From an uncultured Alistipes sp. (GTDB lineage: Bacteria > Bacteroidota > Bacteroidia > Bacteroidales > Rikenellaceae), in contig NZ_OZ007039.1 in NCBI RefSeq assembly GCF_963931675.1, positions 2,579,806-2,643,805 of the forward strand: 64,000 nt of DNA, given 5' to 3'. A program made the translations under genes and the position numbers. Positions 1 to 8,868 of this stretch are shown here, one piece after another; the stretch's first letter is position 1; each line of letters starts with the position of its first letter. The notes under the pieces were generated by a model that did no database searches, was not told the DNA's origin, and saw only the letters and a program-made list of their open reading frames with translations.

Positions 1-2274
1 CCGCTGCATGGCGAGGTTCGCCTCGGTGGATTCCCGTCCCGCGGTCACGTCCCGCAGGATATAGTCGTACAACTCCTGCATCGCTTCGCGCTGCGTGTAG
101 GGATCCTCCGATTTCGAGGCGCTCAGGTCCAGTGTCGAGAGGCTCTTGAAGACCACCTCGCTGAGCATGTCCTGACAGTATTCGCCCAGTGACACCACCT
201 CGATCACATCCTTGTTCAGCCGGTGGTTGTCGAGCCACGACATCTCCTCCAACTGTTCGAGCATGTAGCGCAGGGCCCGGCGCTGGCGTTCGCGCGGCAC
301 CGCGGCGTAGGTCGGAAGCATGTCGTTTTCGTACTTCTCGTTGAGGTAGATGCCCCCGAGGTTGGCCGAGACGCTTACGAACGAGTAGTAGAGCTGGTTC
401 ATCACGCTGGCCTGCACGAGCGAACGGAACGTATAGTCCTTGTCCTCCGTGCCGATCCACTCGTCGGCGTGCCGCATGACGTAGGCGTAGTTGGCAAACT
501 CCCAGGCGGAGGCGCGGACCGGATCGTCGCCCAGGTTGTAGGGCATGGCCCGCGGATCGAGGGCCACGGCCACCGGAGTCGGCGTGTAAAGGTACATCGG
601 GTCGCCGCGGTGGAGGGCGATCCGCCGGTCGAGTTCCGGGATCTCCGCCTCGGGGGTTGCGGCCCCTGCGACCGGGCGGTAGAGCCAGTCGACGACGTAT
701 TCATCATAAACGCCCGGGCGTTCCTGCATCAGCACTACGCCTCGCTCCTTGTCCCCGGGCTGCGCGACGAAGTTGTAGGGCAGGGCATCCATGATCGAGG
801 CCGAGATGCCGTAACGTTGGGTGAACGACGGCGAGCGCAGCGAATCGGTCGGTATGGCCTGCGATCCGGCGTAGTTCACGGCCAGGCCCAGGCAGGCCCC
901 CGTATGGCGGGCCACGTCGGCGGCCAGCGCCCGGGCGAAGAGCGCGGGCGAGAGTTTCACGCTTCGGGCTTCGGGTTCGGCGGCCCCCAGCTGCACGAAG
1001 AGATCGGTCCGGATCCGGGTTGCGACGTTGTGCGGGATGCAGATCGTAGCGCTCAGGATCTCTCCGCTGCGCGGGTCGACGCGCGTGCTGCTCGACAGGC
1101 TCTCGCCCATCGTGCAGGCGTACTTGATGCACGAGAATCGGATGTTGTTGGGATCGAACGACGGGTCATCCTTCGGATAGGGCCGCACCTGCACGACATC
1201 CCGGTACCCGATCTTCTCGAAGGCGGCATTCCAGCTCAGCACCCCCTTGCGGATGGCGTCGTACCATCCCGCAGGGAAGGTGTCGTCGACATAGAAGACG
1301 ATCGGGCGGGCGGGGAGGGTGGGCTTCCCGGCGGCAAAGGCTTCGGGGTCGGCGGGCTGGAGGTTCCAGCGGCAGGCGTAGTAGACCTCCCGGGCCTGCT
1401 GTTCCCGGTCGCTGTATCGGGTGAAGGCGGCGGGAACCGTCCCGATGCGGGCGTCGCAGAGCCGCGGGCGCATCGTCTCGCGGGGCAGCAGCATCAGCGA
1501 ACGCCGTGCCAGGGCCGTGAAGGGGGTGTCCTGCTGGACGAGATAGCCCCCGAAACGGGTCGTGAGCGTGAACGACAGACTGCTGAGCACCGAAACGTTG
1601 TCGGCAAAGGCCTCCACGCCGCTCAGCAGCGAACTCCCCGCGACGTATTTCACCGTTGTGGCGAGGAATCCCCCGAAACTGTTGATGCCGTAGGGGTCGT
1701 GGGGCCGCATGGCCGGGTCGCCGCTCACGAAGAACGACGTGGCTTCGAAGACCGACGAGCCGTCCGGGGCCTTGCACTTCACCGGGAACGAGGCGAGCAG
1801 CGGGGCGATGCTGCTCCGCCGCACGGCCCGCGCCATGAGCGAGTCGCCGTCGACGAGCAGGTCCGACCGCACGCGGCGCAGGCAGATGATCGAATCCTCG
1901 CGCGTGAAGGTCACGTGCAGCGGTACGCCGGGCTGCTGTCCGGCAAATCCCTCGCCGGGGTCGGAACTCTCCTCGATGGTCGTGCCCAGGAGCATTTCAC
2001 GCCCGAGCAGCGAGTCGGGGAGCTCGATGTAGAGTTTGTTCCCTTCGAACATGTGCAGCGTCAGGAAGCCCCGGGCCGTGGTCACCCGTTTCTCCTTGAA
2101 GAGTTTTTCGTAGTCGGTGAGCGGTTTCGGCGCTTCGCTCTTCGCCTTTTCCGCACGTTTCCGGCCCCGGGCCTGCGCGCTTTGCGGGGCGAAGGCCAGG
2201 CTCCCGGCCAGAACCAGGCACAACAGTGCCGGAAGGATGCTTGTCAAACCTCTTTTCATGGCCATGGCACTCAT
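1..2274 (-). CDS. DUF5117-type metalloprotease paralog, zinc site lost (3' end off window)
   Basis: The gene is open from an ATG at 2274 to the window edge, about 758 codons, and its C-terminus is missing. A signal peptide follows the internal Met (MKRGLTSILPALLCLVLAG). It aligns along its length with the upstream gene at 2271-4928, a metzincin-like zinc protease of the DUF5118/DUF5117/DUF4953 family. Where that paralog has HEVGHCLGFMH (residues 451-461), this protein reads RHTGACLGLAV (456-466), so all three His ligands and the catalytic Glu are gone. The Met-turn SIMD is kept. The frame is intact, so it is not simply decayed. The start is supported by an ATGA overlap with the stop of the upstream gene, which implies translational coupling. 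It is probably a secreted pseudo-protease, perhaps a binding partner; that role is inference. Confidence 0.85.
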   Translation of the reverse strand, partial: MSAMAMKRGLTSILPALLCLVLAGSLAFAPQSAQARGRKRAEKAKSEAPKPLTDYEKLFKEKRVTTARGFLTLHMFEGNKLYIELPDSLLGREMLLGTTIEESSDPGEGFAGQQPGVPLHVTFTREDSIICLRRVRSDLLVDGDSLMARAVRRSSIAPLLASFPVKCKAPDGSSVFEATSFFVSGDPAMRPHDPYGINSFGGFLATTVKYVAGSSLLSGVEAFADNVSVLSSLSFTLTTRFGGYLVQQDTPFTALARRSLMLLPRETMRPRLCDARIGTVPAAFTRYSDREQQAREVYYACRWNLQPADPEAFAAGKPTLPARPIVFYVDDTFPAGWYDAIRKGVLSWNAAFEKIGYRDVVQVRPYPKDDPSFDPNNIRFSCIKYACTMGESLSSSTRVDPRSGEILSATICIPHNVATRIRTDLFVQLGAAEPEARSVKLSPALFARALAADVARHTGACLGLAVNYAGSQAIPTDSLRSPSFTQRYGISASIMDALPYNFVAQPGDKERGVVLMQERPGVYDEYVVDWLYRPVAGAATPEAEIPELDRRIALHRGDPMYLYTPTPVAVALDPRAMPYNLGDDPVRASAWEFANYAYVMRHADEWIGTEDKDYTFRSLVQASVMNQLYYSFVSVSANLGGIYLNEKYENDMLPTYAAVPRERQRRALRYMLEQLEEMSWLDNHRLNKDVIEVVSLGEYCQDMLSEVVFKSLSTLDLSASKSEDPYTQREAMQELYDYILRDVTAGRESTEANLAMQR

Positions 2275-4928
2275 TTCAGGGTCTTTTCGATGTTGTGCAG
2301 CAGCAGCGCGTAGTGCATCCGGGTCTGTTGCGAACCGCTGTTCACACGGCTCTTCAGCAGCCGCTGCACGCGCAGCAGGTTGGCGTAGTTCTCGGCTTCG
2401 AGCGACTGCTTGACCACGTAGAGGATCCGCGGCGGGTTGTAGCCCGAAACCGGCCCGGGATCGGCAGCCGCGTGGCGGTGCGCCGTGCACGGTGCGCCGT
2501 AGCAGAGGTTGTCGCCCAGGGCGTGGTATTCGCGCAGGCACGCCGGAACGGCGATCGTGTAGGGATCGAACCCGATCTCATCTCCGGTCTCCCCGGCAAA
2601 ACGCTTCGCCGGAACGGCTCCCGTGCCGGCATATTTCAGCCCGGCGGCCTTGCAGATCGTCAGCAGGTATTCGCGCTGGATCATCATCTGCTCGTCGGTG
2701 AGGTTGCGGCCCTGGAGGGTGGGTTTCCAGACGTAGTCGTAGATATCCTTCATGCAGGCCTCGACGCTGTAGGGGTCGTCGGACAGCTGTGCGGAGTTTT
2801 CGACCTTCGCGGCGCTCATCACCACGGCCCGGATGATGGCCACCTGCATGTAGGTCTTGGGCGACCCCATCAGCTGGATGTTGCGCATCAACCCCTCGTT
2901 GTCCAGCCAGTCGAGGTCGTCGAGCTGTCCGAGCAGGAACTGAAGCGCCTCGCGTTGCCGCTCCTTCGGGACGCTGCGGTAGGCCTCCACCGGGTCGCCC
3001 ACGTGCTTCTCGTTGAGGTAGATGCCGCCGACGTTGGCGAAGACGTGGCCGATATAGCGGATATACTGGCTGATGATGCCCTTGTAGATGTCGGTACGGT
3101 AGGAGTAGTCGCGGTCCTCACCCTCGACCCACTCGTTCAGGTGTGTGAGGATGTATTTCAGGTTGGCGATTCCGTACTTCGAGGCCTTCACGGCATCGTC
3201 GCCCAGGTCTTCGCTCTGCGACCGCGGGTCGAGGACCGCCCCCTGCTGTTTGCCGTAGCGAAGGACCGGGTCGGCCGCCGCCTCGGTGATCCACTGCGAG
3301 GTGATCTTGTAGACCTCCTCGGGCGACGAGGCGTCGTAGACCGGCGTGTAGAGCCACTTTACGGCATAGTAGTCGTAGGTCCCGAAGCGCGGCGGGGTCA
3401 TCTTCACGCCCCGTTCCAGGTCGCCGGGCTGCGCCACGTAGTTGAAGCGCGCGTAGTCCATGATCGACGTCGTGGTGCCGTGCTGCTGCGTGAAGGTCGG
3501 CGAGCGCAGCGAGTCCACCGGAATAACGGCCGAGGCGCTCATGTTGTGCATGAAGCCCAGGCAGTGGCCGACCTCGTGTGTCACGACGTAGCGCAGCGCG
3601 TCGTCGAGCACCTCCCTGGGGAGCTTCACGCTCCGCACCGTCGTGTCGGCCTGCGCCGTCTGGATGAAGCGCCAGTTGTTCACCAGCTTGACAATGTCGT
3701 GGAAGACGTAGACCGAGGCGTTGACGATCTCACCGCTCCGCGGATCGACCCACGAGGGCCCCATGGCGTTCGAAATGCCGATCGGGGCGTAGCGGATACA
3801 CGAATACTTGATGTTGTCGGGATCGAACTCCGGGTCGTCCTTCGGGTATTCGCGGGCTTCGACGGCCCCCTCGAATCCGATGCGTTCGAAGGGCTCGTTC
3901 CACTGCCGCACGGCCTCGAAGATCGGCTGCCGCCAGCTCTCCGGAAAGTCCGGGTCAATGTAGAAGACGATGGGCTTCTTGGGTTTGACCCGTTCGCCCC
4001 GGCGGTAGGCCTCCACGTCCGAGGGCTCCACCCGCCAGCGGTTCGCATAGCAGAGCAGGCGTGCCTGCTGTTCGCGCTCGCTGAAGAGGATCTTCCCGGT
4101 CGGGAAGACCGACATGCGGCTGTCGACGAAGCGCGGCTCGTAGGGCTCCTCGGGCAGCAGCACCAGCGAGCGCGTCATCACGGCCGTGAAGGGTACGTCA
4201 CTGGCAATCACGCTGCTCCCGGCCTTGAGCGTGTAGGTGTAGCTCAGGTGGCTGCGAACCACGATGTTGTCGGCAAAGGCCCGGATCTCCCCGAGGAACG
4301 ACCGGTCCGACTGGTAATTCGACGTGCGGGTCACCTGCCCGTAGCGGAGGTTTTCGCCGTAGGGGTCGAAGGGCGTGAGGGCCTTGTTGTCGCTCAGGAA
4401 GAGGTCCGTGGCGTTGAAGACCACGGCACAGCTGTCGGGGCTCCAGGCCGCGATGTCATACGACTTGAGGATCGCACCGATGCCGTTGGCCTCCAGCGAG
4501 CGGGCGATGTTCGGGCTCGCCGCGTCGGTCACATTGTCGCGCACCATCTTGCGGATCTGCACCTTGTCGCCCGTCTTCGTGAAACGAACCCACAGCGGTT
4601 CGGTGGGTTTCGATCCGATGACGGCGTCGCCGTTGTCCGAAATCTCGCTGACGGTCGATCCCAGGAGCATGTCCCGCCCGAGCAGCGCGAGCGGGAATTC
4701 GAAATAGAGTTTGCCCTTGACCTTGTGCAGACGGATCATGCCGTCGGCCACGTCGTGCTTCTCCTTGAAGAGCTTCTCATACTCGGTGGGTTTGGGTTTC
4801 GCGGCCGTCTGTTCGGTTTTGGCCTTTTTCTTTCTCTTCTTCGCGGCGGCCGAAGCCGGGGTGGCTCCTCCGAGCACCCCGGCCGTCAGACCGCAACACA
4901 ACAACAATAAGACGGTTTTTCGCAACAT
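2271..4928 (-). CDS. Zinc-dependent metalloprotease, DUF5118/DUF5117/DUF4953 family
   Basis: An 885-aa secreted protein. The N-terminus MLRKTVLLLLCCGLTAGVLGG ends in ASA|AA, a type I signal site, followed by a Lys/Ala-rich linker (about 30-50) and then the conserved repeat-like beta regions of the family. The metzincin motif HExxHxxGxxH is complete as HEVGHCLGFMH at residues 451-461, and the Met-turn SIMDY follows about 35 residues later, so it should be an active zinc peptidase acting in the periplasm or at the surface. It lies 18 nt after the PKD-like lipoprotein gene and overlaps the next paralog by ATGA, inside the ECF/FecR/SusCD operon. The family is recurrent in Bacteroidetes SusCD loci; the substrate is unknown, and protein or peptide is inferred. 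Confidence 0.9.
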   Translation of the reverse strand: MLRKTVLLLLCCGLTAGVLGGATPASAAAKKRKKKAKTEQTAAKPKPTEYEKLFKEKHDVADGMIRLHKVKGKLYFEFPLALLGRDMLLGSTVSEISDNGDAVIGSKPTEPLWVRFTKTGDKVQIRKMVRDNVTDAASPNIARSLEANGIGAILKSYDIAAWSPDSCAVVFNATDLFLSDNKALTPFDPYGENLRYGQVTRTSNYQSDRSFLGEIRAFADNIVVRSHLSYTYTLKAGSSVIASDVPFTAVMTRSLVLLPEEPYEPRFVDSRMSVFPTGKILFSEREQQARLLCYANRWRVEPSDVEAYRRGERVKPKKPIVFYIDPDFPESWRQPIFEAVRQWNEPFERIGFEGAVEAREYPKDDPEFDPDNIKYSCIRYAPIGISNAMGPSWVDPRSGEIVNASVYVFHDIVKLVNNWRFIQTAQADTTVRSVKLPREVLDDALRYVVTHEVGHCLGFMHNMSASAVIPVDSLRSPTFTQQHGTTTSIMDYARFNYVAQPGDLERGVKMTPPRFGTYDYYAVKWLYTPVYDASSPEEVYKITSQWITEAAADPVLRYGKQQGAVLDPRSQSEDLGDDAVKASKYGIANLKYILTHLNEWVEGEDRDYSYRTDIYKGIISQYIRYIGHVFANVGGIYLNEKHVGDPVEAYRSVPKERQREALQFLLGQLDDLDWLDNEGLMRNIQLMGSPKTYMQVAIIRAVVMSAAKVENSAQLSDDPYSVEACMKDIYDYVWKPTLQGRNLTDEQMMIQREYLLTICKAAGLKYAGTGAVPAKRFAGETGDEIGFDPYTIAVPACLREYHALGDNLCYGAPCTAHRHAAADPGPVSGYNPPRILYVVKQSLEAENYANLLRVQRLLKSRVNSGSQQTRMHYALLLHNIEKTLK

Positions 4929-4945
4929 ATCGCGTGATTAAACGG

Positions 4946-6613
4946 TTAGAATCCGAAATAGCAGTAGGGATTTTTCGCTACGTAGAAATCCATGTCCACG
5001 ACCTTGCCCAGTCCGGAGAACGTGGCGATTTCGGGCGTGCTGCCCGCCGTGACGGCCTCCTCCGAGATGTCCAGCAGCACGAGCTGCCCCGACTCGGTGC
5101 CGAGCAGCATCCGGTCCTTGTAGACCGTCTTGGCAAAAGCTGCGAACGTCGACGGGACATCGACCACTCCCGGACGCAGGGCCGTGATCTGTCCCGGAGC
5201 CGTGTAGACTGCCGTGGCGGTACCGGCCACCAGATCGTAAGCATAGAGCGTGTTGTTGTCGGTTCCGGCCGTGAAGAAGAGCACCTCGTTGCCGCCGATG
5301 CACACCTCGAAGAGGCTTTCTTCGCCGAAGCCTTCGACCTCGGGCAGCGCCCGGAACCAGTTCAGCGCGATGGCCACCGACGTCTCGCTGTTCATCTTGT
5401 AGTCGAACGACAGCAGGTAGTATTTTCCGCCTGTTTGGTTCTTGAGCAGCAGGATGTTGGTCGAAGTGGTCGCTACTCCGACCGTGGCGTAGGTCACCCG
5501 GGCGCCCATCGCCTCGACCGTGTAGTCGCCCAAATCGGCGACATCCGGGAACGTCAGACCCGATTCGGAGTCCGTATCGCCGGGCTGCACGGATGCCGAT
5601 TCGGGGATCCGCACGGCGCGGAACGTTCCGAACTCGCTGGCGATGTTGCCCTTGACGTTGAAGCCGTAGACGCTCAGCAGCCGGTTGTTCTGCCGGTCGT
5701 AGAGCAGGGCGAAGGGGATGTGTCCGTAGGATTTGTTGGTGAAGTGGTCGAATCCGTTCATGAGCGTGATCTCCATGCCGCCGTCGAAGTAGACCGGCGT
5801 GGTGCCGTACTTGCCCGAATGCGCCACGGGATAGTCGTTGTAGAAGCTGAAGTCGCGCTGGTAGACCTTGCCGTCCTCCGAAAGCAGGATCGAACCGCCG
5901 TCACGCTGGAACCCGTCCACCGGCACGAATCCTTCGGGAGCCGCACCGCCGATGAACTCCGTATTGATGTCGATGACCTTCGTGATCGTGGCCTGGTCGA
6001 TGCTGACGCTGCCGCTGCCCTGGAGCACCTCCCATTCGTAGGTCGGTGTCTGTCCGTCGTAGGACACGAGGCGGATCTTGCGCGGATCGGAGCCTAACGG
6101 TTCGCCGTTCACGTCGCCGTAGACGTCGCGCACGAGTTCCCCGGGGGTCGTGGCGTCGAGCAGGTTGACGTAGCTCAGCAGCGACTGCCCGCCGTCGTCC
6201 GAGAGGATGAACCACCCTTCGGCAAACGACGAGGTGATGACCAGCGTGAAGATCGTGCTGTAACGGATGCCGTGCCCGGTGTCGATCACCGTGAACGAGC
6301 CCGCGTGGCGCCCGACGCGCAGCGGGTCGATCTCCAGGATCCGCTCCTCGGAGACAACCTCTCCGTCGATGCTCCACTCGTAGGCCAGATCGCTCTCCGA
6401 AACCCGTTCGTGGAGGATCTCGTAGCCGGGTTCGATGACGATCTGCTCGTCGTAGGACCACGTCAGGCGCACGTTCTGCATCGTGTCCATGCGGTAGACG
6501 AGGATGTCGTCACCCGTCGTGGTGTAGTCGTAATTGCCCTTGTCCTCGTAGCAGGCCGTGGCCAGGAAGGCGCCTGCGAGGAGTGCTGTCAGAAGTTTGA
6601 CGTATCTTTTCAT
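4946..6613 (-). CDS. PKD-like family lipoprotein of the SusCD locus
   Basis: A 555-aa lipoprotein starting MKRYVKLLTALLAGAFLATAC, with the lipidated Cys near residue 21. The first third (about 25-115) has a PKD/Ig-like beta domain (YEWSIDGEVVSEERILEID...), and the rest looks like a beta-propeller-type binding domain with repeated strands (GWFILSDDGGQSLLSYV; MLLGTESGQLVLLDI). It is most likely a surface-exposed accessory substrate-binding lipoprotein working with SusD. ATG 6613 was chosen over ATG 6622 because it puts the charged n-region and the lipobox at normal spacing. The open frame continues upstream to 7483 only as an antisense-like shadow of the DUF4843 gene. It lies 14 nt downstream of that gene, so it is in the same operon. 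Confidence 0.85.
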   Translation of the reverse strand: MKRYVKLLTALLAGAFLATACYEDKGNYDYTTTGDDILVYRMDTMQNVRLTWSYDEQIVIEPGYEILHERVSESDLAYEWSIDGEVVSEERILEIDPLRVGRHAGSFTVIDTGHGIRYSTIFTLVITSSFAEGWFILSDDGGQSLLSYVNLLDATTPGELVRDVYGDVNGEPLGSDPRKIRLVSYDGQTPTYEWEVLQGSGSVSIDQATITKVIDINTEFIGGAAPEGFVPVDGFQRDGGSILLSEDGKVYQRDFSFYNDYPVAHSGKYGTTPVYFDGGMEITLMNGFDHFTNKSYGHIPFALLYDRQNNRLLSVYGFNVKGNIASEFGTFRAVRIPESASVQPGDTDSESGLTFPDVADLGDYTVEAMGARVTYATVGVATTSTNILLLKNQTGGKYYLLSFDYKMNSETSVAIALNWFRALPEVEGFGEESLFEVCIGGNEVLFFTAGTDNNTLYAYDLVAGTATAVYTAPGQITALRPGVVDVPSTFAAFAKTVYKDRMLLGTESGQLVLLDISEEAVTAGSTPEIATFSGLGKVVDMDFYVAKNPYCYFGF

Positions 6614-6627
6614 GTGCTGCATTCGAA

Positions 6628-7329
6628 TTAAGCGTTGATATTGATTCCGTCGAGCATCGAACTGCCGTCTTCTTCGCGGATTTCGTTGCCCTTGTCGCGC
6701 TGCTCGCGCAGGTAGTAGACGAACTCGCGGCACAGCGCCGAAATTTCGCTGTTGTCCATCTCCGAGAGGTCGCTCACGCCCGTTGCCTTGATGAACTCCT
6801 CGTACTTCTTGTTGGAGTAGGTCCCCAGGAAGGCGTCGGCGAAATCCTGATTCCACCAGTCGGGCTGGGAGATGATGTTCGATACGCGGATGATGCGCAG
6901 GCAGTTGGTCGTGGGGCCCGGGAGGAAGTCCCCGCCCTCGACGATGCGCACGGCGATGTCGACCTCCTTCTCGTCCATGACCGCCGTGCGGTGGACCGTA
7001 ACGTAGGTCTCGCCGGTGAACATCCCGGCCTGGATCACCGGATTCGGGTCCAGATCGTAGGCTTCGGAGGGTGCCGTGGTCTTCTCGGGGTCGATCTCCA
7101 GCCGGAAGCCCATCGTCCGGTCGGTCGTGCGGGTTACGGTCTCCACGGCCAGTCGGATCGTGCGCGTATCCTCCCCCGGGGTGGTCTTGAACGAGAAGCG
7201 CACGATCTCGTCGGATTTCTCCGTGAAGTAGACGTAGTGGTCGTCGCCGTAGGTCGGGAGGCCCTGTTCGGAGCAGCCTCCGGCGCCGAGCAGCGCTGCG
7301 GTGAATGCAAATATGATCGTTTTTTTCAT
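6628..7329 (-). CDS. DUF4843 domain lipoprotein
   Basis: A 233-aa lipoprotein. MKKTIIFAFTAALLGAGGC gives a clear lipobox (GAGGC). The remainder matches the DUF4843 pattern I know from Bacteroidetes SusCD loci, with 'YVYFTEKSDE...FSFKTTPGEDTRTIRLAVETV' near the N-terminus and a C-terminal helical segment beginning WWNQDFADAFLGTYSNKKYEEFI. The role is unproven; it is likely a surface accessory protein of the SusCD complex. It lies 9 nt downstream of susD and 14 nt upstream of the PKD-like gene, so co-transcription is likely. Confidence 0.85.
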   Translation of the reverse strand: MKKTIIFAFTAALLGAGGCSEQGLPTYGDDHYVYFTEKSDEIVRFSFKTTPGEDTRTIRLAVETVTRTTDRTMGFRLEIDPEKTTAPSEAYDLDPNPVIQAGMFTGETYVTVHRTAVMDEKEVDIAVRIVEGGDFLPGPTTNCLRIIRVSNIISQPDWWNQDFADAFLGTYSNKKYEEFIKATGVSDLSEMDNSEISALCREFVYYLREQRDKGNEIREEDGSSMLDGININA

Positions 7330-7338
7330 GGGTACGTA

Positions 7339-8856
7339 TTAGTTTAGGTTCGTTTCGCTGTCGGGAATGTCGAAGACGTATTTGCCTTCCATCTGAATGG
7401 TTTGCGTGGTGCTGACCAGGGTCGGACTGTTCAGACGCTTCAGGAAAAAGAAGTACTGCCCTTCGCCGATGTTCTCCTTCCACATTTCGAGATCGAGTTT
7501 TTCCATGAATTCCGTGTAGTTCGAAGCTGAGACCGTCTTGCGGCCCGAGCAGCGCACCTTGTGTACGAGATTCAGGTCCGAGACTGCGGCGCTGATGTCG
7601 CCGTCACCCTGGCCGCTCGCTCCGCGGGCCTTGCATTCGGCCATGATCAGAATGACCTCCGACATGCGAAGGACCGGAATCAGAGCCCCCTGGGTATCCT
7701 CCTGGTCGTAGTCCGATCCCGTGGAGCTGGTGTACTTCACGTATTTGCACGACGCGTAGAGATCTTCCTGCTGCTCCTCGTCGGGCTGGTTGATCGTGTA
7801 CATGTAGCGTGTGTCGTAGCTCGTCTCTCCCGAGAAGCGGCCTTTCGGCTGGCGCAGGGCGAGGATGAAGTTCGACGTCGAACCCAGGCTCGAAAGCATC
7901 ACGTCGTTGTAGTTCTTCTTCAGATACTGGTCGTAGGCCGCAAAGATGATGTCGTCGTAGAGCTTCACCGCACCGGTAATGGCCTGGGCCTGGGTCTTGG
8001 TCGTGATCGGGAACCACTCCGAGCAGGTCTCATAGACCTCGGTGGCCGTCTCCAGCGCCTTCTCATAGTCGCAGGCGTACAGGTAGACCCGGGCCAGCAG
8101 CGCCTTGACGGCCCAGTAGTGGAGCCGGGTGCCGCGGTAGCCGAAGAACAGACCGCGCGAATCGTTCGAGATGAAACGCGTCGAGGCGCTTTTCAGGGCA
8201 TCGAGGTTCCGGTCGTTGATCTCCAGCAGCGGAAGTGCAGCCTCCAGATCGGCGACGATCTTCTCCAGGACCTCTTCGGTGGTGTAGCGCGTCGGGACCC
8301 GGTCGGGATAGCTCGTCGAGTAGGGGATGGCCTTCGCGGTGCGGTCGACGACCGGCGCCGCGGCGAAGAGCCGCAACACCTCGAAGTGCATCAGCGCACG
8401 GGCCGCCAGCGCCTCGCCGTAGATCATCTCCCGCTCGCCGCTTTCGGAGTAGGGGAAGATTTCGGGATCGGCCTCGGAGACGTGCGCGATCAGCGCATTG
8501 CAGTTGGCGATGGTGTTGTAGGCCGTCTGCCAGATGTTTTCCAGGTAGTCGAGGACCTCCTTGTTCTCGTAGTCGAGCTTCTCGGTGTAGGTGTAGAGCT
8601 GCGAGGTGCTCATCGATCCGAAGTCGTAGTATTGGGCCAGGGCGCTCGTGAAACCCCAGGAGAGTTCGCGACCGTAGAGCGGCGCGGAGGACATCTGCTG
8701 GTAGATGCCGTTCAGGGCCGAACGGTATCCGGAGTAGTCGCTGAAGAGGTTCTCCTCGGTGGTCATGCCCTGCGGCATGATGTCGAGCCACTTGCTGCAC
8801 GAGGCCGAGAGCAGCAGGGCCGAACCGGAAAGAAGTATGTTGATGATTGTTTTCAT
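7339..8856 (-). CDS. SusD/RagB-like nutrient-binding outer-membrane lipoprotein
   Basis: A 505-aa lipoprotein, MKTIINILLSGSALLLSASCSKWLD, with lipobox LSASC followed by the typical SusD start 'CSKWLDIMPQG...EENLFSDYSGYRSALNGIY'. TPR-like helical features of the family follow (ALAARALMHFEVLRLFAAAPV; AVKALLARVYLYACDYEKALE). SusD forms the extracellular lid over its partner SusC and captures the ligand. It starts 12 nt after susC ends, which is the canonical pairing. The ligand cannot be deduced from the sequence; the neighbouring proteases suggest peptide or protein. Confidence 0.95.
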   Translation of the reverse strand: MKTIINILLSGSALLLSASCSKWLDIMPQGMTTEENLFSDYSGYRSALNGIYQQMSSAPLYGRELSWGFTSALAQYYDFGSMSTSQLYTYTEKLDYENKEVLDYLENIWQTAYNTIANCNALIAHVSEADPEIFPYSESGEREMIYGEALAARALMHFEVLRLFAAAPVVDRTAKAIPYSTSYPDRVPTRYTTEEVLEKIVADLEAALPLLEINDRNLDALKSASTRFISNDSRGLFFGYRGTRLHYWAVKALLARVYLYACDYEKALETATEVYETCSEWFPITTKTQAQAITGAVKLYDDIIFAAYDQYLKKNYNDVMLSSLGSTSNFILALRQPKGRFSGETSYDTRYMYTINQPDEEQQEDLYASCKYVKYTSSTGSDYDQEDTQGALIPVLRMSEVILIMAECKARGASGQGDGDISAAVSDLNLVHKVRCSGRKTVSASNYTEFMEKLDLEMWKENIGEGQYFFFLKRLNSPTLVSTTQTIQMEGKYVFDIPDSETNLN

Positions 8857-8868
8857 GCGGAAACGGAT

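Noticed and set aside
223..2313. Long open frame on the + strand opposite the metalloprotease genes (also 2226-4910 and 9886-12243 +)
   Set aside because: They are antisense frames kept open by the GC-rich codon bias of the minus-strand genes. Their peptides are Arg/Val/Gly/His-rich without any family motif, while the minus strand carries clear conserved proteins.
6614..7483. N-terminal extension of the PKD-like lipoprotein frame
   Set aside because: It overlaps the DUF4843 gene in another frame, is low-complexity and Arg/His-rich, and the lipobox start at 6613 explains the protein fully.
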